Under the pieces are notes generated by a model. It did not search any database. It saw nothing but the letters and a program-made list of their open reading frames with translations, and was not told the DNA's origin. 64,000 nucleotides of DNA from Erpobdella octoculata (Eukaryota; Annelida; Clitellata; Hirudinida; Erpobdellidae), in assembly GCA_963978895.1 (NCBI GenBank), contig OZ022245.1:22954968-23018967 (forward strand), given 5' to 3'. Of this stretch, positions 42,745 through 52,710 are shown piece after piece. Each line of letters opens with the position of its first letter. Position 1 is the first letter of the stretch. The position numbers were made by a program, and so were the translations under genes.

Positions 42745-44198
42745 CAGGGCCGTAACCAGCTATGGGGCCGGGGGGGCCCAGGCCCCCCCAGTTTTTTTCA
42801 GGCCCCCCCAGTTTTGGTCGGGCCCCCCCAGCTCATTCAGGCCCCCCCAGTTTTTTGTATTGCTGTCCAGTTAATATAAAACCGCACAATTTCTCTAATA
42901 ATAATACAAGAGAAAGAGCTACTGAGAGGGCAAGAAAAAGAGAGATGCTGAAAAGTTAAAGAACCAGCAAAATAAGCTGTCCAGTAGAGAATGAAAGAGA
43001 GGCTGTAAAGAGGCTAGCTAGGCTACTAGCATATAGAGGGAGAGAGTACTGTTAAAGAACTTAGGAGCCTAGCAGAATAGGCAGCTCACGTTGAGAAGGA
43101 ATGAGATAGGCTAAATAAGTTAATGGCTAGAGAATATCACCGCTCACAGAGAGAGGAAAAGAGAGATGAGAGATGCTAATAGAAGAGACTTACCACAGTG
43201 ACCGGATGCAGTGACCGCATGCAAGAACACTCTACTACACATTAACATAAATTTTATTGTTGTTTGTTTGCGTCCTCGACTAGATGCTAAAATCCTGACA
43301 CGTTCGTTGCTTACAGAGCTTCAGGCTCAGCAACTGGATCCCGCTCGAATTTTGAGTCAATGTTATGACGGAGCCAGTGTAATGAGCGGCGGAAGGGGAG
43401 GTGTCCAGAAAATATTGCAAGACATTCTGGGCCGCCGAATTCCGTACGTGCACTGCTATAATCACCAACTCCATCTTGTGGTTGCGCACGCTATGGAATC
43501 AGAGACAAAGGTGAAAAACTTTTTCAGCTTATGTGAGCAATTGTACGTGTTTTTCCGTCGAAATTTTGTGGCAAACACATATGGAGGTGAAACAATAAAG
43601 CGTTTACTTGCTCAAAGATGGACTGGACACTATCAATCTGCAATGGTTGTCAAAAACAACAGAGAGGAAATTTTGCAGACCCTCGAAATTGTTGCTAACT
43701 CAGAAAAAGCTCCGACTGATGTGTCGGTTGAAGCAGCAGGTCTGCTCAACAAAGTTTCAAAGTCGGAATTTTGTTTTTTTTTTCAATTGCCATTGTCAGA
43801 ATACTGAGCTTGCTGTCACCAGCCAATGCTTTGCTGCAAGGTCGCACGTGCAATGTGTCTCTTGCTCTGGAACTGATCTCCACAGCCAAAGAGAGCATTC
43901 TTGCCTTGCGGTCTGCCGATGTCTTTGATCAGATGGCAGGTGCTGCTGGCTTTCCCACAAATGAAGATGATGATCATGTAGTGTCATTAAAGCGCAAACG
44001 AGTTCAGAGAACCAGGCTGACCGGCTCTGTGGTAACCTCCACTCTGGGTCATGACCATGTTGTTGGTTCTAAAGTTACTTCACGCCAGCTCATGAGACAT
44101 GCTTTCTACAACATTATAGATTCTGTACATTCTGAAATGAACCACCGATTTGGCGAGTTCTTGGGCCCCCCACTTCCAAATTCCTGGTTACGGCCCTG
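42745..44198 (+). mobile_element. hAT element (ZMYM1-like transposase) with 8-bp TSD
   Basis: TIRs CAGGGCCGTAACCAG (42745) and CTGGTTACGGCCCTG (ends 44198) are exact complements. The 8-bp duplication CAGCGGAT occupies 42737-42744 and 44199-44206, the hAT hallmark. G-runs and C-runs (GGGGGGGCCC..CCCCCCCAG) follow the left TIR. 1454 bp, internally deleted. 42880-43210 is non-coding. Confidence 0.92.
43211..44160 (+). pseudogene. hAT transposase fragment
   Basis: Frame 43211-43807 has SQCYDGASVMSGGRGGVQKI and IPYVHCYNHQLHLVVAHAME, signatures of the ZMYM1-like hAT group (DUF4371/dimerisation family), with the catalytic-region Asp in CYDGASVMSG. A poly-T run at 43771-43781 shifts the frame; frame 43771-44160 continues (LELISTAKESILALRSADVF, KRKRVQRTRL) in a helical region. 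The N-terminal DNA-binding part and the C-terminal dimerisation domain are missing. Inactive. Confidence 0.75.
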
Positions 44199-44206
44199 CA
44201 GCGGAT

Positions 44207-44895
44207 GCTGCGTCCGGATTTCGGCTTCTCCGCGACGTCTCCCCGGACCTGCCACTCACCGAGTCAGACGCGGATTCTTCGTCAGACGGTTCCACGGTCG
44301 CACCCGTCCCTCTGTCGCAGCAGCCTGCGTTCTCGGCCCTTGATCACGGCGGTCAGTTCACTGATCGATGCGTCCCTGACTCGCCACGTCACTCGGGTTC
44401 CGATTGCTGCCTCAATCGTCGCGTGACGCACCAGGAGTTTCCGGAGAACGACAGATTATCTTTTAAACCTGGCTACAGATATGGAGAGCCGAAGTCTGTC
44501 AGTTCTCCGGATATTCCAATTTACGTCGATGCAACCCCTTCGACGTCCGGCGACGCCGTCCCGCACGCCACTCCGGGTCATCGCATCGAGGAGCAGATGT
44601 CTGACTCCGACGACATGTACTCTACTCCTAGTCTTCGCGTCTTTCCGCCGGTGTCCGGCGGCTTCAGCGGATCTAACCTGCACTCTAACCCGAGTCACGA
44701 CATCGGCGCGCGGAGTCCGGCGAGGCCAACCTACACTCCACCCCGGGCCATAGCGTCGAGGCGTCGGTATCCGGTGGGGTTAATCGAGCGGTTCCGCCCG
44801 GCGATGACAGCGGATCCGTGCGTGTGGACTGCTCGTCCGCATTCCCTCATTTAACTAACTGCGGCAACATAACTTTCCGCAGACGAAAGTGATTA
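44207..44895 (+). pseudogene. PLE-D protein tail, second part
   Basis: A long Ser/Pro/Asp-rich frame (44207-44854: LPLTESDADSSSDGSTVAPV, SDSDDMYSTPSLRVFPPVSG). In another frame the true end is HLTNCGNITFRRRK, with stop TGA at 44890-44892. A frameshift near 44780 separates them. The NIT-RRR ending matches PLE-A and PLE-C. Low-complexity; function unknown. Confidence 0.6.
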
Positions 44896-45595
44896 GCCGC
44901 ATTTCATTCAGTTCTATACTTTTATACTTATACTTTTATTTTATTTCTGTCGTAACCTATTACTCTCGTGATCCTTTCATTCCGATTTTATATTTTATAT
45001 TTCATATTTTATCTTTCGTGTCGGCCATCGCTTCGCTGGTCACAACGTAAACATTTACTTCTCGGCATGCTATTCGTTTACCGTTTCGCTGGTTGCTTCG
45101 TGGTTTTTGAAGTCGATTTCTAGTAAGTTTACACATCTTCCAAAACCGTTTTTCATTCTATATCAAACACCCAACAATATATAACGCAGTTTCACTCCAC
45201 TTTATGTCTTCTGTTTTTACAATAGTACTCCCGTCTTTTATATACCATGTACCTCGCTTTAATTTTACTTCACACTATTTTACCTGTTCGCATTATATTC
45301 ATCGCCTAATCGTCTGGTTTTAAGTAAGCACGTTTTACCATTATTCTAATTTCACTTCGTTCGTTTTTGAATATTCGCATTATTTTCTATTCAAGGGCTC
45401 TGATGATGGCTTTCGAGCCGAAACTGTACAGTAAGCCCGCTACGAAAATTAATAAAGAATTTTACTTAAAAAACAAAGTCGTTGTCCGTAGATTGGAATC
45501 TTATGTTAAAAAAATAATAAACAAAAAATGAGCAGTTATTTTTAATGGAGCATGCATGAAAGAAAATCTACTGCCGAGTTATGCAAAAAACACAA
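44896..45595 (+). mobile_element. PLE-D 3' LTR-like end
   Basis: About 500 bp of non-coding DNA after the stop, a canonical hammerhead (45395-45438), then coding sequence YSKPATKINKEFYLKNK and KIINKK-AVIFNGACMKENLL to (TA)n at 45597. The Trp codon of the KW motif is TGA here but TGG in the inverted copy. Confidence 0.8.
45395..45438 (+). ncRNA. Hammerhead ribozyme (PLE-D), canonical core
   Basis: Helix I GGGCU (45395-45399) with AGCCC (45434-45438). Core CUGAUGA 45400-45406, extra U 45407, helix II GGCU-UUCG-AGCC (45408-45419), GAAA 45420-45423, helix III A-C-U-G / C-A-G-U, cleavage triplet GUA ending 45433. Helix II is capped by a UUCG tetraloop. All invariant core bases are present. Confidence 0.87.
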
Positions 45596-45942
45596 AATAT
45601 ATATATATATATATACAATAGATTGAGAATAAATGTAGCACCCCCACTCAAAGAAAAGCTCATCATAGTTGGAAAAATTGCAGGGCCCTCCGATTTTGCT
45701 TGCGCCCCAATAGTTGCGCCGCTGCAGACACACAAAGTTAAAGTTCATATGAGCTTGATCGGATGGACCGAAAGCCCTACAAGATTGAAAAATATTAGCA
45801 TATAACTAAGTAGATATATATAAAAATTTATGAAAAATACTACGTTTATCAACTAAGCTAAATGCTCAAGCATGAGTAAACTAGTAAAAAAATTGGTGAA
45901 CAAAATCTTGCCCCCCAGCCCCCCAATCGCCGCCTCTGCAAC
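45596..45942. other. (TA)n and unassigned repeat debris
   Basis: Short TA tract, then sequence with GCAGGGCCCTCCGATTTTGC and CTTGCCCCCCAGCCCCCCAA, which look like ends of DNA-transposon debris. No gene. Confidence 0.35.
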
Positions 45943-46180
45943 TTAACAGTTAAAAAAACGAAATGAAGCAGATCATCAAACTAGTAAGTTAAATTAATCC
46001 ACAAGTTTATTAACAGGTCATACATAATAATTGCACAAAATTCTTCATATAAGTTTTATTTTCTGTAAAAAATACAAGTGTTAAAACTTTCTTTTATGCA
46101 TTTATGAAGATTTATTGACAAACATATGTACATTAAATAAAAGAAACAATGCTGAGAACAGAAGTCAAATTGATATTTTT
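45943..46180 (+). pseudogene. Decayed duplicate of nuclear-IkB-like gene exon 1/2 boundary
   Basis: 45943-46000 matches the end of exon 1 and its donor at 55700-55765 (AACAGTTAAAA..GAAATGAAGC, then CAAACTAGTAAGTTAAATTAA). 46108-46160 matches the start of exon 2 at 55880-55925 (ATTTATTGACAAACATATGTACATT). The intron between is about the same length. No frame survives. So part of the downstream gene was duplicated about 9.8 kb upstream and decayed. Confidence 0.7.
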
Positions 46181-47150
46181 TTTTAAAGAAACATAAAAGA
46201 AGTTTTAAAATTATTTTTTAAAAAAGTATCAATGGTTATCTCCCACCCTGCTGCTCATCAGTTATTTTAGAAGCAAAATTGAAAAAGAACGTGGCTTATC
46301 AAAAGTATTTTGTACATAGAGCTTGTTTTTATTGCATTGAATAAAGGTTTAACTTGAAAAATGTTATTACATATATTTTAATGGAAAATGTCAGTATGAC
46401 ACGGAATTTTGTTACTAGCATGGAATGTATGCAAATATTTTGGCAATCATTTTATATTTTTGTTGATCTATATTTAAATTGTGATATGAGTAATTGTGAA
46501 GTTTGGTATATCTCAACATTTAAGTTTTTGACGTACCATCACAGTTTCATAGTATGAACATTTGGGGTTTTTCCAAATGTTAGTTTTTTAGGAGAAGCAA
46601 TTCTGCAAAAGTGGCCAAAAAAGCCAGTTTTATCGTTAGCTCTAAATTGTTGCACAAGTTCTATAAACAAATAATTCTTCATTTTTTTGCTCAGGAACAG
46701 GCAACTTTTTAAAATGGACAAATCACAGATACAAAAATAAGGTCATTTGCATTTCAATCAATCGAAGCAAAAATTTTTGATGCATTTATTTATGTATTTA
46801 AGATACTAAAGGGTTACAGTTTGCATATGACTATATTACTCCAGGTGGTGCTGCAGTCACAAAATAACGACAATTACATATGTTAATAAATCAACAACAA
46901 AAAATATCTTATTTTTATCGTGTTAACACAAATAAACATATCAATTTAAAACAGTTTGAAAATATTAGTAAATTAAGAAGTGAATGATTGCCAATTTTTT
47001 TTATTAAATGAAACAAATAAAAATTTATTTACTAATCAACTTGATTTGAAAGCACCAAGTGCCGTAAATGTTAGTCAAAACCATGGAATTCTAGGTATAG
47101 CATCCGGAATACCAACCCATTAGCCTACTAATACGCGTTTAGGACTAAGT
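46181..47150. other. AT-rich, no gene recognised
   Basis: Mostly AT-rich with short frames. 47050-47085 (TTGAAAGCACCAAGTGCCGT) could encode LKAPSAV, like LKAPNAV in exon 2 of the downstream gene (about 56120), which would extend the duplicated exon; this is weak. Otherwise nothing is seen. Confidence 0.35.
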
Positions 47151-47300
47151 GTTAAGTGCACGGTTTCCAGACGTTTCGCCCCCTGGACGATTTGCCCTCT
47201 GGACATTTTGCATCCTGGTCGTTTCGCACTCTGGGCGAATCGCTCCCTGGACGGTTCGCACCCTGGACGTTTCACATCCTGGACGATTCGCCCCTTGTTT
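47151..47300. repeat. Minisatellite inverted end, left (GGACGTTTCGCACCCT-type)
   Basis: Tandem degenerate 16-17-mers such as TGGACGATTCGCCCCT and TGGACGTTTCACATCC, starting after AGTGCACGGTT. The inverted counterpart is 53700-53886, ending in AACC/GAGTGCACT. They bound a 6.7-kb unit. Confidence 0.7.
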
Positions 47301-47781
47301 AGTTTTCTGTTTTGCTTAAAGGTCTTTTTTTATTTTTTCAAATTTTTTAAGTGGAGCTGAATGTTAAGAAGTTTGACAATGTTTAACGTAGCGTTAGTAA
47401 TAATTAAACTACCAATCGTTATCTCACTTTATAATAAGTAAATAATGATGTTTGAAAACAGATTAACAAATGATAGAAACTGTATTTTTGTTGTCAATTT
47501 TATTATTTTTTCTCCACCAGACCCATATATGTGCGCACAAGCACGCAGAAATTTAGATGTGGATATTTGTTGTTTCTCATACTTCTGCCACATGTCTGAT
47601 AATTTTCCCTGCAGTTAGGCATAGGTCTTCCTTTGGTACTTGCGAAGTCTTTGCCCGGGTTTACTTGCAGGGTGACGCTTCGTTAAAGAATAAAGGCGCC
47701 AATTGGTACAAATCGAACTTACCACGTCTGGCACGGCTATTTAAGCGCGTGTGTCATCCTACAAACAGTTGTTTATAATTA
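47301..47781. other. Interior of minisatellite-bounded unit, no gene
   Basis: AT-rich. GTTTACTTGCAGGGTGACGC (about 47660) resembles GTTTATTTGCAGGGTGACAC at about 53222, a weak direct similarity between the two flanks of the LTR element. Confidence 0.35.
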
Positions 47782-48225
47782 ACTAGCGGGGTACCCAACG
47801 TTGCCAGGGATTTTAGAGGTTTTTCTAGTGTTTGTCTCTCTCGCTCCTGTTTCCTTATCCGCTTGCTTTCCCGCACTCGGTCGCTTTCCCGCTTCCGGCC
47901 GCTTTCCCGCTCCCGGCTACTTTCCCGCTTCTGGTGGTCGCTTTACCTTTCCCGCTCGCTTTTTCGCTCCCAGTTACTCTTTCGTTCCCTTTTGCTTTTC
48001 AGTTCCCGTTTCCGCTCATTTCTAATTCCCGTTTCTGTTCACTTTCCCGCTCCGCACCGCTCATTTTGTAACGGATTTCCATTTTTTTCACTATAATTGT
48101 TTTCCATTGCCTCTCAAGCTTGTGTAAAAATTGCATTACGATCGGATGAATGGTGTAGCATTGCATAAAGGACTAAGATACTTACTAACTTACTTACATA
48201 ATCTAATTTATATATATATATATAA
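47782..48225 (-). mobile_element. Compact complete Helitron-like/foldback half unit
   Basis: On the plus strand it starts ACTAGCGGGGTACCCAACGT, runs through TTTAGAGGTTTTTCTAGTGT and TTTCCCGC repeats, CTCATTTTGTAACGG, the conserved CGATCGGATGAATGGTGTAG block, and ends at TTTATATATATATATA. So the 5' conserved block and the 3' CTAG-end half occur in one 440-bp copy, which shows they belong to one element family. Confidence 0.6.
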
Positions 48226-48275
48226 CACTCTTAGCAGCAATGAAATATAAATCAACTGAATTAGACAATATTCAC

Positions 48276-48671
48276 TGTCACGCCCGCGTAAACGCAGGTG
48301 CGTGCCTGGATCTAACTTTGGGATTTCCGGCGCAGGCGGTGCATCGGGTATTGCACAACGTTGCGTGTTTGGATTGTTGCGCGAATATTTGAACGTTTAA
48401 GCCTGTAGCCTGTAGCCTGGAGGGCTTGTATTTATAAGGCTGTCGCGAACTACTTCGGTCCCTTCTTCTTGTTCCTGCTTCTTGTTCGCCATTGTTCGCC
48501 ATTGCTTGATCGAAGTTGAAACTGTTTTTTGTATCTGTCGCGTCGTTTGATAGAGTTTTCGAACTGTACTCGTTAATAAAACATCTAATACTGTTAAAGA
48601 GTGTCTTAAACTTTATTTAGACTCAATTTTCTCCAGCAATATCGACGACTTCGCAAGGCGGAATCGTCACA
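48276..48671 (+). repeat. 5' LTR
   Basis: TGTCACG...CGTCACA; TATTTATAAGG at about 48428 is a possible TATA element, and AATAAAAC is near 48571. Confidence 0.9.
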
Positions 48672-48960
48672 TTGCATTTTTGGTGGCAGCGGTGGGATAG
48701 TCAGTCGATACATCGATCAGAGTCGTCCTGGGGTGGTGGAGTTCATCCAGTTGACGAAGTTCTACCGAGTTTGAAGATCGACGATTGACGATTCAGGTTG
48801 GAGAAAGAGTCCAGGCGGAGTTCAGACCGTTGAGTTCGACCACGTGGCGACATCCATTTCGCAAGGAGGGCCGATCCACATCTCAGGTTAGAGGTTTTAT
48901 CGTTGCCGGATTGCCCAGTTAGGTTTTTCCTTCTTTTTCTGTGTAGTAGGTTTCATAAAT

Positions 48961-51900
48961 ATGATTAGAACCCCTACGGTTGGAGAGTCAGTTGCGCTGG
49001 ATAGTCCTACAGGGATCCTTAGCGAGGAGCACTATCAATTTGTTGATGATAGTCGGCGTCCACGTAGAGTTAGTGATGATGCTAACGTTAGCAAAAGTTC
49101 TAAGTCAGAAATAGCTGAGCGTAAATTAGCATTGCGCGAAGCAGAATTGGCGGCAAAAGAAGCTAAGTTAGAACAGGAGCGTAGACTCGCTGAAGCTAGG
49201 TTAGATGAAGATAGGGCAAATCGCAGACTTGCTGAAGCTAAATTAGAACAGGAGAGCAGACTCGCTGAAGCTAAATTAGAACAGGAGCGTAGGCTCGCTG
49301 ACGCTAGGTTAGATGAGGATAGGGCAACCCGCAGACTTGCTGAAGCTAAACTAGAGCTGGAACGTGAAAGGATTCAGGACCACAATAGTCTTGAGGTTTC
49401 CTTAGCCGTTCGCTCTAGTCGCTTTCAGAATGCCATGAAGGGTATAATGGCAGAGTTTCCCTCAGATCCTGCTGCAATACCGGGGTATTTTCAGTATCTA
49501 GAGAATCAGTTTGCATCATACCAAGTTGATGATGATGTAAAACCCAAAATATTACAGGCCCATTTGAATAATAGAGCTCGATCAATCTTGAGTCGATTGA
49601 CCGTTGCTCAGTTAGGTGACTATGAGGAATTAAAGCAAATTTTATTGCAGGAATTTCGGGTCACTCCCAGTCTTTTAAGGGAGAGGTTTTATGCTGTAAA
49701 AAGGAGACCTGGTGAGACTTATTCACAGGTAGCTTCTGAATTACACACAGCGTTATCGTATTATATTAAAAGTAGGAATATTGATGAGAATTTCCATCAA
49801 TTAGTTAGTTTGATGTGTGCCGATAGGTTGAAACAACTAATGTCTCCCAGTTGTGCAGATTTTATTTTAACTCAGGAAAGGGATGATTGGTTAAATCATC
49901 TAGAGCTTTCACGCGTTGCGGATAGCTACATGGCCACACACGAGCATGAGACTAGACCGCCCCGATTCAACAACCCAAAACCAACAGATAAAGGGTCAGG
50001 GTCTCCCATTCCTAATAGAATGACTAAAATATCCATTGGTCCTAATATGGATAAGGATAAAAAGTATGGTTTATGCTTTAAATGCCATAAGAAGGGTCAT
50101 TCGTTCAAGGAATGTCCTCTACATAAATTCCCTTCCTCAAATTTACCTAATCCCAGAATTAATTGTTGTCAAACAGAAAATTCCTTTAATTGTCTCGGTG
50201 ATAGGAAAACATTTGTTGATGATAAAAATTTGTCCTCTCAGTCAAAAAATTCCTTTAATTGTCTCGTTGATAGGAAAATATTGTTTGATGGTCAAAAATC
50301 TTTTCCCTGTCCCGAAGCATGTCCCATTATAGATGTTGATGATTATCACATTAGGTCTTATGAGAATGTATTTATCGATCAATTACCATCTATTCCAGCT
50401 TTGATTGATGGTGGTGCAGAAGTATGTTGCATTAGAGAAGATTTAATTAAATCTCTTCATAGGGTACCACATAAATTTATAAAATTATCCGGCCTTAAAG
50501 GTCAACCAGAAATTGTAGGTTGTGTTAGATTAGTTGTTCGACCAGATCTTGTGGGTGATGACATTGTGAACCTAGCACCCAAGGTTCGTGCATGGTTTGC
50601 TGTCGTCCCAAATCTTAATGAGCAAATTATTATCACTCCCTCCGTAAGCAACTTATTAAAAACGATATCATTGTACGATACCGTTGCATACCCTATTAAG
50701 AACAAACAAAATGCACATGACTCTGATGTGAATGTTCCCAGTCTTGAAATAACTAATTCACAATATTTTGTTTTAGATGAACCTCGTAATGATGAGCATA
50801 GTCCAGATGTTGCATTGATTCTAGGTGAAGGTGTTTCTCGTGCTGCTGACGCTAGGAAAGTTGATTCACAGACCGATACTTGTCAGGGCATAGGTGCTTC
50901 TGTAATTTCGGGTGATGATATTTGTCCAGGTGCTGATGCTAGGAAAGTTGATTCACAGACCGATACTTGTCAGGACATAGGTGTTTCTGTAGTTGCGGGT
51001 GATGATATTTGTCCAGGTGCTGATGCAGGCGGAAGTGATTCACGAACCGACGCTCGATTTACAACCATTAACGATGATTGTCAGGGGGTAGACGATAGTA
51101 ATGATCCCGATGCGTTTGCTAAAGAGCAACATGATTGTCCTTCACTGAAGTCCTTCTGGTTGCTAGGTATAGATAAGCGTAAAAACTTTTATATCGACCG
51201 GGGACTTTTGTTTCACAAGGAGAATCAGTGGGGTCATTCCATAAAACAGTTGTGTTTGCCCAGGAGTCGTATACTTGCAGTGTTACAGATGGGGCATGAT
51301 GCTCCCTATTCGGGACACATGGCTGCCAAGAGTACACGGCAGCGTATTCGACTCAGCTTTTGGTTTCCCGATATGGAGAAACAAGTCCAAACCTATTGTG
51401 AGTCGTGCCCCGTGTGCCAGTTAAGGGCACCTGTTAGAAAAAGAGACCGAGTCCCCATAACTCCCATTCCAAGGGGAGATGAACTACCATTTAATCATTT
51501 AGTTATGGATTGCATAGGGCCCATAATTCCAGCGGGTGATAGTGTGACTGTCCGACCCAAGTACAATTATGCCCTGGTTGTTGTCGATTTGTTCTCTAGA
51601 GGGTCGATGGCCTATCCATTAAGGTTATTAAATGCTAAGTCTGTATGTGACCGACTTTTCCATGTATTTTCAGTTCCTCGAATGGTTGGTTTTGTTTGTA
51701 GTTATTTCACCCGGAACCTACTTGCGGTTGTGAGAGATTCTTGGAATAGTGCAAAGGATGTGCCTTGGCATTTAGGTACAAAACCACCTGACTACTGGGG
51801 GAAGCAAAAGCAAAATCTCAGAATAGCCGTGAGATTTGGTGGAATCGCAGGTGATCATATTGTCAAATACTATTTTTGGGGTATGAATCGCCGGTGCGAC

Positions 51901-52137
51901 ATCGTGCCATTGTGGATTGCCGTGGTGGGCCCGATGATTTGTGCTTCAAAGGGACCTAGGGGAGACTGCTTTCCAGTCCCCGATATCCCGAATCTGCTTC
52001 AGAAGGTAGGCAGAGCACAATTCGTGAGCTGTTGGCAAATTTCCATAAAGTTACTGTACTTTCTTACGAGTAAGATTTACTCAAGTTATGCAGAATTGTT
52101 GTCTATGGTCTGGAGTCGGTCAGCAATGCTTTGCTGA
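48961..52137 (+). CDS. Gag-protease-integrase polyprotein without RT
   Basis: 1058 codons from ATG. Residues about 48-138 are a heptad-like coiled coil of repeated LAEAKLEQERR/LDEDRA units. About 150-330 is a Gag capsid region (FPSDPAAIPGYFQYLENQF; ARSILSRLTVAQLGDYEELK; LRERFYAVKRRPGETYSQVA). CFKCHKKGHSFKEC at about 372 is a perfect CCHC knuckle. ALIDGGAEVCCI at about 480 is the protease active-site strand, with D-G-G-A instead of D-S/T-G-A. Residues 630-700 are a 29-residue tandem repeat (ADARKVDSQTDTC). The integrase zinc region (H..H..CESCPVCQ, about 777-820) and two catalytic Asp regions (MDCIGP about 850; VVVDLF about 874) follow; after about residue 900 the frame loses integrase similarity and the third acidic residue. 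RT and RNase H are missing exactly where the tandem repeat lies. Retro-element protein, no host function. Confidence 0.85.
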   Translation: MIRTPTVGESVALDSPTGILSEEHYQFVDDSRRPRRVSDDANVSKSSKSEIAERKLALREAELAAKEAKLEQERRLAEARLDEDRANRRLAEAKLEQESRLAEAKLEQERRLADARLDEDRATRRLAEAKLELERERIQDHNSLEVSLAVRSSRFQNAMKGIMAEFPSDPAAIPGYFQYLENQFASYQVDDDVKPKILQAHLNNRARSILSRLTVAQLGDYEELKQILLQEFRVTPSLLRERFYAVKRRPGETYSQVASELHTALSYYIKSRNIDENFHQLVSLMCADRLKQLMSPSCADFILTQERDDWLNHLELSRVADSYMATHEHETRPPRFNNPKPTDKGSGSPIPNRMTKISIGPNMDKDKKYGLCFKCHKKGHSFKECPLHKFPSSNLPNPRINCCQTENSFNCLGDRKTFVDDKNLSSQSKNSFNCLVDRKILFDGQKSFPCPEACPIIDVDDYHIRSYENVFIDQLPSIPALIDGGAEVCCIREDLIKSLHRVPHKFIKLSGLKGQPEIVGCVRLVVRPDLVGDDIVNLAPKVRAWFAVVPNLNEQIIITPSVSNLLKTISLYDTVAYPIKNKQNAHDSDVNVPSLEITNSQYFVLDEPRNDEHSPDVALILGEGVSRAADARKVDSQTDTCQGIGASVISGDDICPGADARKVDSQTDTCQDIGVSVVAGDDICPGADAGGSDSRTDARFTTINDDCQGVDDSNDPDAFAKEQHDCPSLKSFWLLGIDKRKNFYIDRGLLFHKENQWGHSIKQLCLPRSRILAVLQMGHDAPYSGHMAAKSTRQRIRLSFWFPDMEKQVQTYCESCPVCQLRAPVRKRDRVPITPIPRGDELPFNHLVMDCIGPIIPAGDSVTVRPKYNYALVVVDLFSRGSMAYPLRLLNAKSVCDRLFHVFSVPRMVGFVCSYFTRNLLAVVRDSWNSAKDVPWHLGTKPPDYWGKQKQNLRIAVRFGGIAGDHIVKYYFWGMNRRCDIVPLWIAVVGPMICASKGPRGDCFPVPDIPNLLQKVGRAQFVSCWQISIKLLYFLTSKIYSSYAELLSMVWSRSAMLC

Positions 52138-52710
52138 GCGCGACTTCCTTCTCAGAACCATTTAGTATTTTGTGTTGTATTATCATTATTATATTTAGTA
52201 ACTAATTTCCTGTCTCGATTAAGTTAGGTTTGGAGTAGCTGTGGCTACGGTTAGGTTTATTTATCCAAGGATGTTTAATCTTTGGTTAAGTATTTCTTTG
52301 GTTATCGTAAATTGATGTTAGTTATATGGGTATCTTTGTATCCTTCTTTTCTTAATTTCTTTCTTTGGGCGATCCTGGGCAATGATAAAGTGGATCGGTC
52401 GTGAGTTTTTCTTTACAGGTTTCCAGGAAGAAGAGCGCATCACTGAACAAAGAGCTGCAGGACGTCTCATTTGTCCTTGCTCGGAAGGTTCTTCGACCAC
52501 GTCTTTCTTTCGCGTGTGGTTCGTCACATCTGTTCTGGGTTTTCAGGTTCCCAAGACAGATGAAGGGGATGAGCACCAAGAAACCCGTCAACAAAAGAAG
52601 CCTACCCAGTCAACCGGATCCACACTCAGCCAACCGGATCGACCCAGATCAAAGAATGAAGATATGGCCGATAACGAGAAGGATCGTTACCGACTTTAGG
52701 GGGGGAGGTA

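Noticed and set aside
48278..48502. Minus-strand frame in the LTRs (identical at 52713-52937)
   Set aside because: It repeats only because the LTR repeats; the LTR is non-coding regulatory DNA.
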